Shown: positions 1 to 11,733, counted from the stretch's first letter. The stretch is DNA of 64,000 nucleotides from Hortaea werneckii (GCA_037044905.1 JBAOKB010000094.1:62001-126000), one strand, 5' to 3'. A program made the numbers and translations. Notes: generated from the letters alone by a model not told the origin.

Positions 1-1
1 C

Positions 2-1830
2 CTCGCCCTGACCTTAATCGGGTACGATCATGAAGTGGAGAAGGCGATGGAGTTTGTCTTTGGCAACACCCTGATCACTGCGGACGCCACTACGGCGAAG
101 AAAGTGACCTTCGATCCCAACGTGCGGTTGAAGAGCGTTACCTTGGAGGGTGATGTCTATGATCCCTCAGGTACTCTCTCCGGTGGCTCCGCAGCGCAAG
201 GAAGTGGCGTGTTACTCACCCTGCAAAAGCTCAATGCGATCACCTCTGAGTTGGAAAATGAAGAGGAGAAGCTCGCTCACCTTGAGCGCGCAATGGCGAA
301 GGATGCACAGAAGCTGAAGAGCGCGAGACAGATCAAGCAAGAACTGGATCTGAAGAGTCATGAAATTCAGCTTGCTGAGAACCAGATCGCAAGCAACTCT
401 TCGTCGAGCATCATTGCCTCGGTGGCGGAGATGAGGGAAACCATTTCCGCTCTGAAGTCGAACATCCAAGAAGCGGATCAGCGGCGTAAGGATGCAGAAG
501 CGGAGGCTAAGAGGATAGAAAAGGAAATGAAAGACTTCTCCTCGAACAAGTCGGGCAAGCTTGACCAGCTCCAGAAAGAGGTCGAGAAGTTGAAGAAGGC
601 TCTCAGCAAAGCCCAAGCTACGATCAAACCCATGCAGCAGGAGATGAGGGAAGCTTCTATCGAAGCTGAGCAGACCGGATCTGATCTCGCGGCGGCACAG
701 GAGGAGCTCGCCGACTCTGAGACAACTGTTGCCAACCACAAAGAGGAGATGGAAGCACTTGAGAACGAGCAACGAGCCGCCAAAGACCAGCACGATGAAG
801 CCCAGGCTGCCCTTGATGACGAGCGAGCCAAGCTTTCCGGCTACGACGGCGAGATTGTCGATCTCGAGAATGCATCCAAGCGCAAGTCCCAACAGATTGC
901 CGACGAGAAGCTCGAGTTCCAGAAGCTCGGCCACGCAATCGACAACTTCGCCAAAGCCCAACAGCAGGCCCAACAAGTCCTCAACACCATGGAGAAGGAA
1001 CACGACTGGATCCACGAAGCGGCCTCCTCGTTCGGCAAACCGGGTACGCCCTACGATTTCTCCGGCCAGAACATGTCGGAAGCCAAGACGAGACTGAAAG
1101 ACGTCACGGAGCGCTTCCAAGGGATGAAGAAGAAGATCAACCCCGCCGTCATGGCCATGATCGACGGGGTGGAAAAGAAAGAGAACGCGTTGAAGCAGAT
1201 GATGCGGACCGTGATCCGGGACAAGAAGAAGATCGAGGAGACCATCATCAGTCTCGAAGTGTACAAGAAGGAGGCGTTGGAGAAGACGTGGAGGAAGGTG
1301 AATGAGGATTTCGGTCTCATCTTTAACGATCTGCTGCCGGGAAATACGGCCAAGTTGGATCCGCCCGAGGGCAAGTCGATCAGTGATGGGTTGGAGGTGA
1401 AGGTTTGTCTGGGGAAGGTCTGGAAACAGTCGCTTACTGAGCTTTCTGGTGGGCAGAGGTACGTTTTATCTTGCACTTTTTCCATCCTTTTCTCCCCTTC
1501 TTGTTCCCCAAATCTTCGATGTGCTGCTCTGAATTCGTTACTAACGGCTTTCCCTTGTATCGCAGATCCCTCATCGCCCTCTCCCTCATCCTCTCCCTCC
1601 TCCAATACTCCCCCGCCCCGATGTACATCCTCGACGAAGTCGACGCCGCGCTCGACCTCTCGCACACGCAGAATATCGGCCGTCTAATCCGGACCCGGTT
1701 TAAGGGCAGTCAGTTTATCGTGGTCAGTTTGAAGGATGGCATGTTTGCCAATGCGAACCGCATCTTCCGGACCAGGTTTATGGATGGCACGAGTGTGGTG
1801 CAGAGTATGGGGCCGCAGGATGTGAAATAA
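2..1830 (+). CDS. SMC2: Condensin subunit SMC2, C-terminal part (5' truncated by window)
   Basis: Structural maintenance of chromosomes protein 2, the ATPase that pairs with SMC4 in condensin and compacts mitotic chromosomes. The frame is already open at base 2, so the N-terminal ATPase half lies outside the window. Exons 2..1458 and 1566..1830 (GT-AG intron 1459..1565) give 573 residues. Seen in order: the end of the hinge ([14 protein letters not shown], about residue 45), a long Glu/Lys-rich coiled coil (about 65-430), then the C-terminal ABC half with the LSGGQR signature (about 480) and the Walker B/D-loop [10 protein letters not shown] (about 505). The intron falls inside LSGGQR/SL, and both sides match SMC proteins across it. 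The hinge segment is the SMC2 type rather than SMC1, 3 or 4. Stop TAA at 1828. Confidence 0.95.
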
Positions 1831-2376
1831 GGAGGGAGGATAGGGGTTTGTGGAGATGGGATGGAAGGGTTGTTCTTCCTGCTGGGCGAGTGGCGTTGTT
1901 TGGGATCTGGGAGATACCTTGGGTTGGCTTGACAACTTTTTTTCTTCGTATTTTCGTATTTTATTGTGTGTATACCGCATAAGGATATGGATTTTTCTTT
2001 AGTGCAAACATAGGTTGTTCTCATTGCATAACATGGGTATCTGTATTGTCGAGAAGGCAACCTTGCTCGCTGAGGTGCTTTTGTAAGAACGTACATACGT
2101 ACCATGTAGTAGCATTCTGCATCGTCTATGGCTGTAGCACAGCTCGCACGGACAGCCTGAGGTGGAGCTGGAGTGAGATTCAGCCGAAGGTTGTCATGCC
2201 TGAGGCAGACATTGAACGGCTCTTCTCCGGCTTTGAACCCACAGCAAATCGAAGCTTGGCATCGCGAACTTCTATCTCCAGCGCGGTCAAGTGTGAAATC
2301 TCCAGCACCGACAACACCACCCAACTCACCACCCTTCCTCCCCCCCACACCTTGCTCGCTGTAGCAGCCAGACAAG
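1831..2376. other. Intergenic: SMC2 3' region and RPS17 promoter
   Basis: No supported gene. The last 100 bases before the RPS17 start are C-rich (runs of C and CCACC), as is common in leaders of highly expressed fungal ribosomal protein genes. Short open frames here lack any recognisable protein character. Confidence 0.6.
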
Positions 2377-2959
2377 ATGGGTCGCGTCAGGACGAAAACC
2401 GTAAAGAAGTCGGCCAAGGTGCTGATTGAGCGCTACTACCCGCGCCTCACTCTGGACTTCGAGACCAACAAGCGTATCTGCGATGAGATTGCGGTCATCT
2501 CCAGCAAGCGGTTAAGGAACAAGGTACATACACACCACAGTCGCCAACAATATCCACTATCAAAACCGAATGGATGTTGGCTCGCCTTGAAACCGGACCC
2601 CAGCTAACATAGAATTCTTCAGATTGCCGGCTACACCACCCATTTGATGAAGCGTATCCAGCGTGGCCCTGTCCGCGGTATCTCCTTCAAGCTGCAGGAG
2701 GAGGAGCGTGAGAGGAAGGACCAGTACGTCCCAGAGGTGTCTGCTCTCGACTTCACCCAGAACTCCGAGAGCGGCATGCTCGACGTGGACCAGGAGACCA
2801 AGGACCTGCTGAAGAGCATGGGCGTAAGTCGAACTTCACAATGGGTATTATCGAACGACCGACTAACGCATTCTCCAGTTCGACAGCATCCCGGTCAACG
2901 TCGTCGCCGTCCAGCAGCAGCAGGTCTCCGAGAGGCCGCGCCGCTTCGGCCCTCGCTAA
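2377..2959 (+). CDS. RPS17: 40S ribosomal protein S17 (eS17)
   Basis: Component of the small cytosolic ribosomal subunit. Exons 2377..2523, 2623..2823 and 2879..2959 give 142 residues, close to the usual length of fungal eS17. The protein begins [20 protein letters not shown] and ends with the conserved FDSIPVNVV and a basic RPRRFGPR tail. Both introns (2524..2622 and 2824..2878) are GT-AG and keep the frame. Start choice: this is the only ATG that gives the invariant [10 protein letters not shown] beginning. It follows SMC2 on the same strand, with about 550 bp between them. Confidence 0.97.
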
Positions 2960-4805
2960 GCAGTTGCTCTTTATTGAGTCGCTGCTTCTGCGCTCTGGCG
3001 ACGAGCTTCGTTACAGCACGACACGCATTACGGCAGGCGTCATGGCGCTCTAGCTGGCTAGCTCGTTTACTGAATGACACGATTTCGTCCCCTACAAGGT
3101 GTCGCTGAGTCTCGAGGCCGTTTCTTTGGCTGAGGACGAGGCTTGATTGCCAATACCCTTTCCCCCTGTCTCACCTTCCACATTGCGCTCTGTCTTGCGC
3201 AAACGCAGTGGCTCTTTGTGCTGTGTTGGGTTGCTTTCTGTCTTTGCACGATGCAGCTGAGACAAGCACGAAGATCTGTCGAGCCTTTCTCACTTCCCCA
3301 TTCCCATAGTATGGACCCTTCGTTCTACGACGTTGTTTGTCCGCGACTAGATGTGAGAGCATCTGGGCCTGCTTCCCCTTTGACTGCATATGATCTACTG
3401 CGATATGATGACCTGTGAATAACTAATGCTCGTTCTTTTCAACACGACGCCTCAAAGGTCGAGTCTACGATCAGTGTCAAGGTTCGGACTGGTTTCGTAA
3501 GGCTTCATAGGCACGCATGACCTATGCAATCACCCCTACGAGTCTGATCGACAAAAGCGTTTGACATCACCGTGGGCTTGTAAGACATACTCAAATGAGT
3601 GATAGGCATGTGGTCTCATAGCCAGCGAAAAGATCGCTTGATGACAACTACGGTGATATCTCGTGTTCAGATGCGGACATTGCTTGCGCTAGCTACGCAA
3701 TAGCGAAGTCGCACCTTACAAGCTGAGAGCCTTGCAATCATGTCTCCCGTCTCCAGCTCCGCAGATGATGAACTGTCGCACATTTTGTACCTGTCTCATT
3801 CAAGAGTACGAGCTCAGCGTAAGATTTTGTCCAATGACTTGAAAACGTTGCTGCAAATGGCATCAAGGATCTGGCTTTGGCTACTGCGGCTGGTGGCTGC
3901 AACTGTGTCTGTCAAACAGGGGTTGGAGAAACGTAAGTGTATGCATTCTGGCATCTAAGTGGTATCTGGAGAGCAATATGTACGACGTAAAGTCGAGGTA
4001 GAAACGAAGAAGAAGATTGCTATCAAGATGTTCGTAATGGGTTGCGAAGGTTATAAGATTTGCTCGCTGTTAGGGTGTATTATGTGCGCTAGCTGATCAA
4101 ATATATAAATACTGTGCCATGTTGGCATGGGTTGTATGGTTGAGAATCGAGGCATTAGGAATTGCTCGACTCTGTGGGTCGTCCTCTGCCCAGGTCACCT
4201 TATGGCAGTACTCTATCACCATCTCGCAGATTCACCTTGCTTTCCCAAAGGAGGGGCTCTGCTTTCGAGATTCCCCCACACATTCGTGCCCCCCGGGCTT
4301 TGTCGGGCTGATGGGCTCGTGTGTCGGCACCATTGTCATTAGATTCGCGCAGTAAGCGCTTCGTAACGATGCGCAGAAGTTTGATCAGTAGCCGAGTCTT
4401 CTTAACAGCAAGGAGATCCACCACATTGCATAGCTGTTCAGACAGAGCTCAACTGTCTGCTTGTGCTTCGAGAAAAATGGCGCCAGACAAATTGGGTGAT
4501 AGGCTTGGAGTGAAGCTCGTTCGGTGCTGGGCACTGCCTGAAGCGAATGTCTGGTCATGCCGTACTCATTATTTGTTCCTTTCTGGTAGTAACATTGCTG
4601 AAAGTCCGCTTTGAAAATCGCTGGAGCGGGAAGGCTGGACCTCGAATTGCTCACGCTGTTGGATGTGATATCCAACACAGGCGTAGCGTTATGGATAACA
4701 CAGAAATGGCAGGTATTGCGGCGGGCCGCAGCCTGCGTTGCTGTCCTCGGGGTATATAATCCCCAGCCCCTGTGTATATGCCTCTCCATCGTATAGAAGC
4801 CGGAC
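2960..4805. other. Gene-free stretch between RPS17 and the glycine-zipper gene
   Basis: About 1.85 kb with only short overlapping open frames (longest about 134 codons on the minus strand near 4385..4789) that look like chance: unusual composition, no motif, no sensible splice extension. It contains the 3' ends of two convergent genes. I see nothing else that I can support. Confidence 0.55.
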
Positions 4806-5573
4806 TTAAAACTCTTGTGCCGCTTGGCCTACGAAATCCATGGGCCCGGCAGCCTCGTAGTAATCCTTACCCTTCGACTGGCGGTCTTCAGTATAGACCC
4901 TGTATCTGTTCTCGGCCGCATTGAAAGCCGCGCCACCGGCAACGGCAGCGCCAAGTGTCTTCCACTTCCTGTTCTTGTTGTCTTCTGCAAAGTGCCTTGC
5001 CGTCAGCGCACCGATTGCAGCGCCAGCGGCCCCAGCGAGAAGACCGTCGTAAGAAGAGTCGAATGTCTTTTCGACAATATTGGCGTCCCGCCGATCTCTC
5101 TCGCTATACCATAATCTGCCATCCTCATCCCTCTCATCCCGAGGACGTCGCTCGCTACGTGTTCGACGGTGTCGTCGCTGCGACCCTCTCTCGCGCGAGG
5201 ACTCGTAGTCATCATGATCATAGTATCTAGGCTGATCGCGTCGACCGTATTCCTGACGATCGTAATCGCTACTGCGGCGGGCCGGTCGAGAATAATATCT
5301 AGGATCCTCGTAGTAACGACGCAAGGGCGGTATACTCCCGCTCGGATCCCGTTGTCGAGTCGTTCGCCGCTTGTCCCAGTAGATTTCTTCGTCGTCGCTT
5401 CGTCGACGGCGGTCTTCGTGTCGATAACGTTCGGCGTCTCGCTCTGGCACGACGGCTAGCTCTCTGTTTCGCACATCGTCGACCTCCTCGTACGGGACCT
5501 CTTGCACTCTCGTCTCCTTGATCCTCTCACCGGTTCTCGGGTCGTCGTAGGTAACGTCAACGATTTGACTCAT
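4806..5573 (-). CDS. Arginine-rich protein with C-terminal glycine zipper, function unknown
   Basis: Single-exon gene for 255 residues, start MSQIVDVTYDDPRTGER. Residues 40-160 are extremely rich in Arg, Asp, Tyr and Ser (many RR, DR and RYYD steps) and probably disordered. Residues about 175-222 contain two small-residue segments (GLLAGAAGAAIGALTARH and TLGAAVAGGAAFNAAENRY) resembling a glycine-zipper hairpin, which can pack in or on membranes. The same arrangement (charged low-complexity N part, Gly/Ala zipper) is seen in many uncharacterised filamentous-fungal proteins; I cannot name a function. No signal peptide. Its 3' end converges on the gene-poor RPS17 downstream region, and its 5' end is divergent from the TENA/THI-4 gene. 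Confidence 0.8.
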   Translation of the reverse strand: MSQIVDVTYDDPRTGERIKETRVQEVPYEEVDDVRNRELAVVPERDAERYRHEDRRRRSDDEEIYWDKRRTTRQRDPSGSIPPLRRYYEDPRYYSRPARRSSDYDRQEYGRRDQPRYYDHDDYESSRERGSQRRHRRTRSERRPRDERDEDGRLWYSERDRRDANIVEKTFDSSYDGLLAGAAGAAIGALTARHFAEDNKNRKWKTLGAAVAGGAAFNAAENRYRVYTEDRQSKGKDYYEAAGPMDFVGQAAQEF

Positions 5574-6094
5574 GGTTTCTGTATATTCTCTTTCTCTAAT
5601 GTCAACTAATGATAACCAGAACAGACTGGTATTGCAATCAACTCAAAAGTCGCATACAACACAGAAGGCAGTGGCAGGGTGCTTGGCGCCTCACACGTCA
5701 GAGGGCGAAACAGGGAACGTCGACGAAACCTCACCTCGCATCTCGGTTCGTCGTCCGAGGAGGCTTGAATCTCACCAATGTGGTCGCGAACACTACCTTA
5801 CGAAAGTGGACTCTGCAATTGCGCTCTGCTCAGCTCGTAGAAGGCTTTATAGCTGGCAAGAAAGAGTATCAACCTAATTGACCGCATGATGACTAGTCAC
5901 GGCGGGCGCGGTTGGACCATTTCCTGGTTCCAAACTGCCGCCCCGCCCTGGCCTATGCTTTTGGCTTGAAGGGAACGTCATTCTTCATCCGGCCACTTTC
6001 ATGAGCAGACAGGTTAGTAGGGAAACTCAAAATGCGCCGTAGCTGCGCGCAAGGTAGGTGAACATACTTTCCCACATCGTTATTCGCAGCAACC
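5574..6094. promoter_or_regulatory. Divergent promoter region (glycine-zipper gene / TENA gene)
   Basis: 521 bp between two divergently transcribed starts, so it should carry both promoters. I saw no unmistakable TATA box or named operator. Confidence 0.5.
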
Positions 6095-6805
6095 ATGCCC
6101 TCTCTCACTGCGCATTTGATCCATCTCGAGCCGCTCGAGCTCAACGCAGCAACTCAACATCCATTCCTGTCTGCAGCAGCGACTTCGTCATTACCCTTGT
6201 CTGAACTGAAGCAATGGCTGGGTCAAGATAGGCTATACGCATTGGCGTATGTCAACTTCATAGGCTCCCTGCTGTCGAAAGCAGCGATCTCCAGCTCCCC
6301 CGACCGGGTGGCAACACCAGAATGGAGAGCAGCCGACTTGTTAATCGATTGCTTAACCAACATCCGCACCGAGTTGAAGATGTTCGAAGAGACTGCCGAG
6401 ACTGAGGGTTGGCTTGAGGAGATTTGCAATGTACAACCTAGCATACAGACGAGGGCATACCAGACCCTGTTCGCAGGAGCAGCTGCACCCAGTCAACCGC
6501 TCTTAGTTGGTCTGACAGTGCTATGGGCAACAGAAGAGTGCTATCTCCGATCATGGAAATATGCTTCGTCCAAGATGGACTATGGACTGAAACCTAAAGA
6601 CAAGAATGTCATGCAACGAGTCTTCATTCCCAACTGGAGTTGTCCGGAGTTCGAGGCGTTGGTGAGGAGGTTAGGAGCATTGGTGAACAAGTTTGGGCAG
6701 GCATATGACGAGGAAGGGTGGGAATGGCGGGAGTGCGAGAACTGGTGGAAGCAGATATTGTGGGCTGAGAAGGAATTCTGGCCTACTATGAATGAGCAAA
6801 AGTGA
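6095..6805 (+). CDS. TENA/THI-4 family protein (heme-oxygenase-like fold)
   Basis: Single exon, 236 residues, start MPSLTAHLIHLEPLELNAAT. The sequence has the helical TENA/THI-4/PQQC pattern: an N-terminal HPFL and LKQWLGQDRLYALAYVNFIG segment, a central helix TELKMFEETAETEGW, and the C-terminal EEGWEWRECENWWKQILWAEKEFWP helix region. In bacteria and yeasts, family members act on thiamine breakdown products (aminopyrimidine aminohydrolase/thiaminase II) or are fused to HMP kinase. This is a stand-alone domain, so the substrate cannot be set from sequence alone, and the central Cys expected in true thiaminase II is not obvious here. Probably cytosolic; no targeting signal seen. Confidence 0.82.
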   Translation: MPSLTAHLIHLEPLELNAATQHPFLSAAATSSLPLSELKQWLGQDRLYALAYVNFIGSLLSKAAISSSPDRVATPEWRAADLLIDCLTNIRTELKMFEETAETEGWLEEICNVQPSIQTRAYQTLFAGAAAPSQPLLVGLTVLWATEECYLRSWKYASSKMDYGLKPKDKNVMQRVFIPNWSCPEFEALVRRLGALVNKFGQAYDEEGWEWRECENWWKQILWAEKEFWPTMNEQK

Positions 6806-7742
6806 GCAGAGGCACAGGACTGTCAGGAACATGCCATGCCATTACATCCCGTCGGGTGGTCTGAGGCAGTAAGATGAACATGTATGTGCGCCGCCTCGAT
6901 CGCTCAGATCTGAGAACGCTTGCATCTTTTCCCAAATCAAGTGAAACGTAGCATTAGCCCTTCAGGCAACTCACTGAAGGTGTCCTCTCACCGTACTTTA
7001 TACATATCTTCATTTTCAGTCACGGCTTCAACTACCGAGTCTCTTCTCAGTCCTTTTTGAGCAATAGCCCAAATTGGAAATACTTGCTCAATAGCTCGGT
7101 CTCGACGCAAGCTGTTTGGAACTTATCGTAATAATCCACGCTATTGGATGATGCTGAACATGCCTTTCCTACAACTGTCACAATGCGACGATGGCAACAG
7201 CTATGATATACAACGGGTGCAATACCGATACAGAATCTCCTGCGATCAAGCGGCAGAGATTGCATTCTTACTCGATCAGGATTACAGCCTCTTTGCCTTC
7301 TACCAACGGGTGACACAATCCTGTCAGTGCCAGAGATCAACTCACCGGCCATGACAGACGCGAGGTTCAAGTGGTGGTCATGAAAGCAAAGCCGCAAGGC
7401 GCAGCAACTTCAATCACGGAAACTGAGGCAGCTTGGACAATTCATCGCCGATACGTCTCATATTCGCCGGGGGCAGAACCAAAAAAATCGGATCTCTCGG
7501 TGTTCCTTGCATTGCAAGAAAGCTCGCGGATTCGTACCCGACAAGATGACTTTGGCATTCCCACAGAGACCAGGAGAAAATCAAAGCTGAAGGTCTTCAT
7601 AGATTTACGACTCTACAGAGAAAGCTGTCGCCCCAGTACATGTGGTACAGGCCGTCGGGCGTGGGTTCGCGTACGATGGGGCCGGAAATCTATCTCCCCA
7701 AGCCAAACTTCCCCTCTCAGCCACCGGATACATCAACACGTT
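6806..7742. other. Gene-free stretch between TENA and GDSL genes
   Basis: 937 bp between two convergent genes. The open frames here (up to about 116 codons, plus one antisense to the last GDSL exon) have no family resemblance. Nothing else supported. Confidence 0.55.
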
Positions 7743-8963
7743 TTAGCAAGACCAGTAAGTAGCCCACTGACTCGCACCCTTGACAACATCGACAAAAGTC
7801 CTCGCGACGACGCGCTCGGCCTGCTCGCTCGGGTGCAGCTCGTCGTACCACAGGAAGCTGTCCGGGCTATCGTTCGCGACGCAGTCGCCGCCCGTGACGT
7901 TGCACTGGTTGACATGGCCTGTGACGTTGAGGGGTGCGGAGCCATTAAGATATTGTGAGGGGTTGTTGTGGATATCGGTCATCTTTTAGCGAAAGAATAT
8001 CAGTACACTGGTTATTTTCCAAGAATAGTATGTTCGTTGTAGGGAAGAGAAGGAAAGAAGCCAACGTACCAATCCATGAACATCATACACAGCGAAACTC
8101 GCCCCGGGATACCTCTCTGCGATCTTGGCCTCGAACGGGGTCCGGTACTCGTAAATACTGTTGACGGTAACAACCTGCTCCAACATGCGGCCCGAGATCT
8201 CCGTAAGGTTACCGCCGACGCCTTCGCCCTTGTCAGACCAGTACTGGTTAGGACCCACGCCGCCCTGACCGGGGATACCGTATTCCGGGGCGAGGTTCAA
8301 GGGGGGAGCGTTCATAATGACGAAGTAGCGCCCGCCGTTGTCGTAGACGCGCTCGAGCTGGTTGTAGACGCAGTCGAGGTAGGTGGAGATGTTGGTGCCC
8401 GGGACCTGCGCGTCCTCGATCAGGGCGTCGTAGCCGAGGTCGTTGGTCCCGATCCAGATGGCGTAGACGGTCTCGTCGACGGGGTCCTGCATGAATTTCG
8501 TGCCGTTGGGGAGGACGTATTTGGAGTCTGCGAGGTAGGCGGGAACTTCGTAGCCCTTGATGTCCGGGAAGGGGGCATCGATCGCGCTGAACCATCTCGG
8601 GGTGATGTCGTTGGAGCAGACTGCACCGCTGACGGCGTAGTTGTAGATGTTGGCGCCGCTGTACTGGGCGACGTATTGTGGCCAGGGCCTTCCACCGTCT
8701 GCAGCGGCGTAGTTTGCAGGGTTTTCGTAGCCGACAGGCGGTGCGTCGCCGTCGTTGTTAATGAAGTATCCCAATCGTGAGTCGTCGGTATAGCTATCGC
8801 CGAAGACGACTAGAGAGGTGAATTTGGAGAGATCCCACTTTTGCTTGGGGTTCGCTGGGCTGTAATGTCCCCATGAGCCATCCCCTCCATGATGGAAGGG
8901 AGGAGGATAGGCAACCGCTGTGGTGCCCGAAGCAAGGAAACACGAGGCGGCGAGCGAACGCAT
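7743..8963 (-). CDS. Secreted GDSL/SGNH esterase, CE16 acetylesterase-like
   Basis: Exons (minus strand) 8070..8963 and 7743..7982, with a GT-AG intron 7983..8069; 377 residues. An N-terminal signal peptide (MRSLAASCFLASGTTAVAYP) predicts secretion. SGNH blocks: block I VVFGDSYTDD with the nucleophile Ser57; the Gly of YAVSGAVC; block III IGTNDLGYD (about residue 173); block V WYDELHPS in exon 2 with Asp345 and His348. Several N-x-S/T sites fit an extracellular glycoprotein. This combination fits fungal carbohydrate esterase family 16 (acetyl esterases on hemicellulose side chains), but a lipase-like substrate cannot be excluded. The second exon is essential since it supplies the Asp-His pair. 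Confidence 0.9.
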
Positions 8964-9446
8964 GGTGAAGCTTTAAAAGGACGTCCTGGATGTCTTGGAA
9001 CTATGAAGTCGAAACAGGAATCACCTTACCTCCGGCCAAGCCTACATCTTATATTCCAATGCTGTCGGCAACCTGTTGCCGGGCTGCATTTTGCCGTAAT
9101 GCCACATGGGTTGACATGGGGGCCGTATGGATGATGACATGGGATCTGGCTCTCCGCATGCAAATCTCCCCACACGAGTCCCGCGCCTAGGCTAAATTCG
9201 TGGTCGGCAAGTCGACTCCGGTGGTAGGAACAGGAAAGTCAAGCGTCGGTCAAACGGCACGCCTTCTACTGACGTGCTAAATAGTTTTGACATACTGTGC
9301 GTCTGCTAGTTCGCTGGAAACATGTCCTGATAGATTGTATCTCGCATCACGACTCTTCGCTTACGTGGACAGACGCAAACCCGCTCCAGCATTGGTAACC
9401 ATCGGCCAAGTAGAAATAGTCATACATGGCACGCCGCCTCAGCCCA
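8964..9446. other. Intergenic: GDSL promoter and cyclophilin 3' region
   Basis: 483 bp. It should contain the promoter of the secreted esterase and the cyclophilin terminator. No coding sequence or repeat recognised. Confidence 0.5.
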
Positions 9447-10677
9447 TCATAGCCTTCCCGGCTCGCGGTACTTCATAATGCCTCGTCCCTTGAACTTGAC
9501 AGGGGGTTCGTGATCACCGTAAGCTCCGCCTCCAAGCCTTCCGTCATCGCCACCAAGACGACCATCATCGCGGTATCGATCTCGCGAAGGCCTGTATCTG
9601 TCGTCTTTCCTTCGATGGTAGTCGTCCCGTCTCGGACTAGGACGGTATCGATTCTCATCCTCATACTGGTTGGGCAGACTCCTTCGTCGCCTGCGCTCAT
9701 AGTCGCGATCTTCTGCCCGAGTCTCGTGGTGTCTGCTCGGTGACTGGCTACGCTTTCGCTTGTGCTTTGAGACGTGCGAGTCACCTTGGCTTTCTTCCAC
9801 ATCGCTAGGGGTTGATAATGGCTGCGAAGAGACCGAGCGCGAGTCTGATCGCTGACGCGGTCTTCCGCGGAGGCCTTCATCCACTACATTATCGCTTTGT
9901 CGCCGGTGTCTATGCTTGGTTTCCGGCTGTGGAACATCAAGCATGTCGTGGTCAGAATCGTTGCTCTTCCGTCGTCGACCTCGGTCTGCATTTTCTGCTT
10001 GCTTCACCGGTTCCGGGACTGGTTGTGATTTCTTCTTCCGCTTCTCCAGCTCGCCGCAACGAGCAATAAGGACTGGCTCGTGTGGCTTGTCGTTGCCGTC
10101 CACATCAACCTTGGCTATCTTCTCCAAGGTCTCGTGACCAGATACTAATCGACCAAAGATGGTGTGCTTCCCGTTCAGGTGAGGACATGACTCGAGGGTA
10201 ATGAAGAATCTGTCATCGGTCAGCATTACGTTCCATTCTTCAATCAGAGAGTTGCAATGTTCGTACTGACTGCCATTGGTATCCTTGCCTCTATTCGCCG
10301 AGCACACTAAGCCTGCCGAATCCATCTCACGCCAGTCCATGTTTTCATCTTCAAACTCGCCATCGTATATGCTCGCGGTGCCGGTTCCATCGCCGTTCGC
10401 AATGTCGCCGCCTTGGATCATGAACTCGTCAATCACTCTGTGGAAGGGCGCTTTGGCATAGGTCATGCCTTCGTGTTCGGCATTGCATAGCTGTCGGAAG
10501 CTGCAATGTTCAGTGTCAGTGGCCGGAACGCTGCGGAAGCTGTTGATAGGCTGATGCAACTCACTTCTCGCATGTCTTGGGGGTTTTATCTGCAAACAGT
10601 TCAATCGTCAACCGACCCGCAGGTTCTCCGCCGATGTTGATGTCGAGAAAGACACGTGGACGATGTGGGTTGGTCAT
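9447..10677 (-). CDS. Cyclophilin-type peptidyl-prolyl isomerase with RS-rich tail
   Basis: Exons (minus strand) 10565..10677, 10267..10500 and 9447..10209, with GT-AG introns of 64 and 57 nt; 369 residues. Residues 1-165 are a cyclophilin domain starting [20 protein letters not shown], with TCENFRQLC, the active-site segment [31 protein letters not shown] and GKHTIFGRL. The Arg, Phe, Met and Gln of the catalytic pocket are present; the Trp that binds cyclosporin in CypA is replaced in SCPHLNGKH, so drug sensitivity may be low. Residues about 175-369 are Arg/Ser/Asp/Glu-rich with [17 protein letters not shown] and RRRRS blocks, like the nuclear SR-cyclophilins (PPIG type) that associate with splicing factors. 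A nuclear role in splicing is inferred from that tail. Confidence 0.92.
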
Positions 10678-11622
10678 GATGGCCGACAGGTCGACAGCCG
10701 ATTTGTTGCAGTTGTCTCTGCCAGTGTTGTCTTTATTTGCAGAAGATCATCCTCCATCCCGCTCACTCCGGAGCTATGAGCTTCACATGAAGGAGCTGAA
10801 CCGCCTGGTTTACCTAAGCTCAGGATATCTTATCTGGATGCCTCAGGTGCTATCTATGTCCCATGGATGTTGCAGGTGCGGCCGCACCTAGCCTAAGGAA
10901 CGGACTACACAACCTACAGGTGAACGCATCCGCACATCACACAACATCGTCGACGCCCAAAAACTGTCGTCAAACGAGGAACCAACTGCAAGCATTCAAT
11001 CTGCCATGCTGAAGATGAACCGCAGCTTCAAACGCCGGAAGTCTATCAGATCGGCGTCGCGGGAGTGAAACACCAAGATGCCAACTGCTGTACAGTAGTG
11101 CCTAGAGGAAAGACGATTAATTGTCCAAGAAAATACTTCGACCTGGAGCAACCAATAAATCATCAATCGTAGTAATGTGCCAATCATACGATCACTCAAG
11201 TGAGTCGGGAATCGACTAGCAGCTGTGTACTTAGAAGCAACGACTTTCAACTTGACAATAGGCGACATCAATTTTGCTTGGACAAAAATACTTCGAATCC
11301 GCCTTTACTAACTGCAATCGGTCTGCCTCGTTTCCCATCGTCGACTACAGTTGCTTCTGTGATCAGATACCAATATGTCGAGGAAAAACCCGCCATTACT
11401 TGCCGCCAGTCCAATTCATTGTTCCATCACTTCATCCACACTCTCATCGACCTGCTTACCCCGCAGAGCGCACGCCACACCCACGCTAGGCAAAAATTTG
11501 ACTTCACATCTCGTTTTCCGCCGTTGGTCGAACCCCCCGCCACACATAGCTCTTCCCCAGCCATTTCGACGGATCCTCTGCAACTTCCAACAACAAAAGA
11601 ACATCAGCAGAGCAAAAGAAAC
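10678..11622. other. Intergenic between cyclophilin and tRNA-Pro
   Basis: 945 bp upstream of the cyclophilin gene and downstream of the tRNA. The open frames through here run across the tRNA and are not credible. No other element seen. Confidence 0.5.
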
Positions 11623-11733
11623 GGGTCCAACCGGGATTTGAACCCGGGGCCTGTCACAATTTGTTTCCGATCTTTGGAAGGATCAGAAGGGAGGGATCCC
11701 GAAGCGACAATCATACCACTAGACCATTGGACC
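11623..11733 (-). tRNA. tRNA-Pro, anticodon CGG, with 39-nt intron
   Basis: Read on the minus strand: acceptor arm GGTCCAA pairs with TTGGACC and discriminator C at 11623. The D-arm/A box is TGGTCTAGTGGTATGATT; the anticodon stem GTCGC pairs with GTGAC (one G-T); the loop is TTCGGG-T with anticodon CGG at 11699..11701. The T-arm/B box is GGTTCAAATCC. The anticodon loop is interrupted after position 37 by a 39-nt intron, 11659..11697, the usual site for nuclear tRNA introns. The D-loop motif CTAGTGGTATGATT is the usual one of fungal tRNA-Pro. No CCA is encoded, as expected for a eukaryotic tRNA. Confidence 0.93.

Noticed and set aside
212..1120. Long minus-strand open frame antisense to SMC2
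   Set aside because: It is the complement of a clear coiled-coil coding region; Leu/Val-rich composition is a by-product of Glu/Lys codons on the other strand.
3630..3730. Possible box C/D snoRNA (TTGATGA near 3639, CTGA near 3723)
   Set aside because: No terminal stem flanks the boxes and no guide complementarity can be shown; single box matches are expected by chance.
8076..8780. 234-codon plus-strand frame rich in Val, Asp and Gly
   Set aside because: Antisense shadow of the GDSL esterase, which has signal peptide, catalytic motifs and a valid intron.
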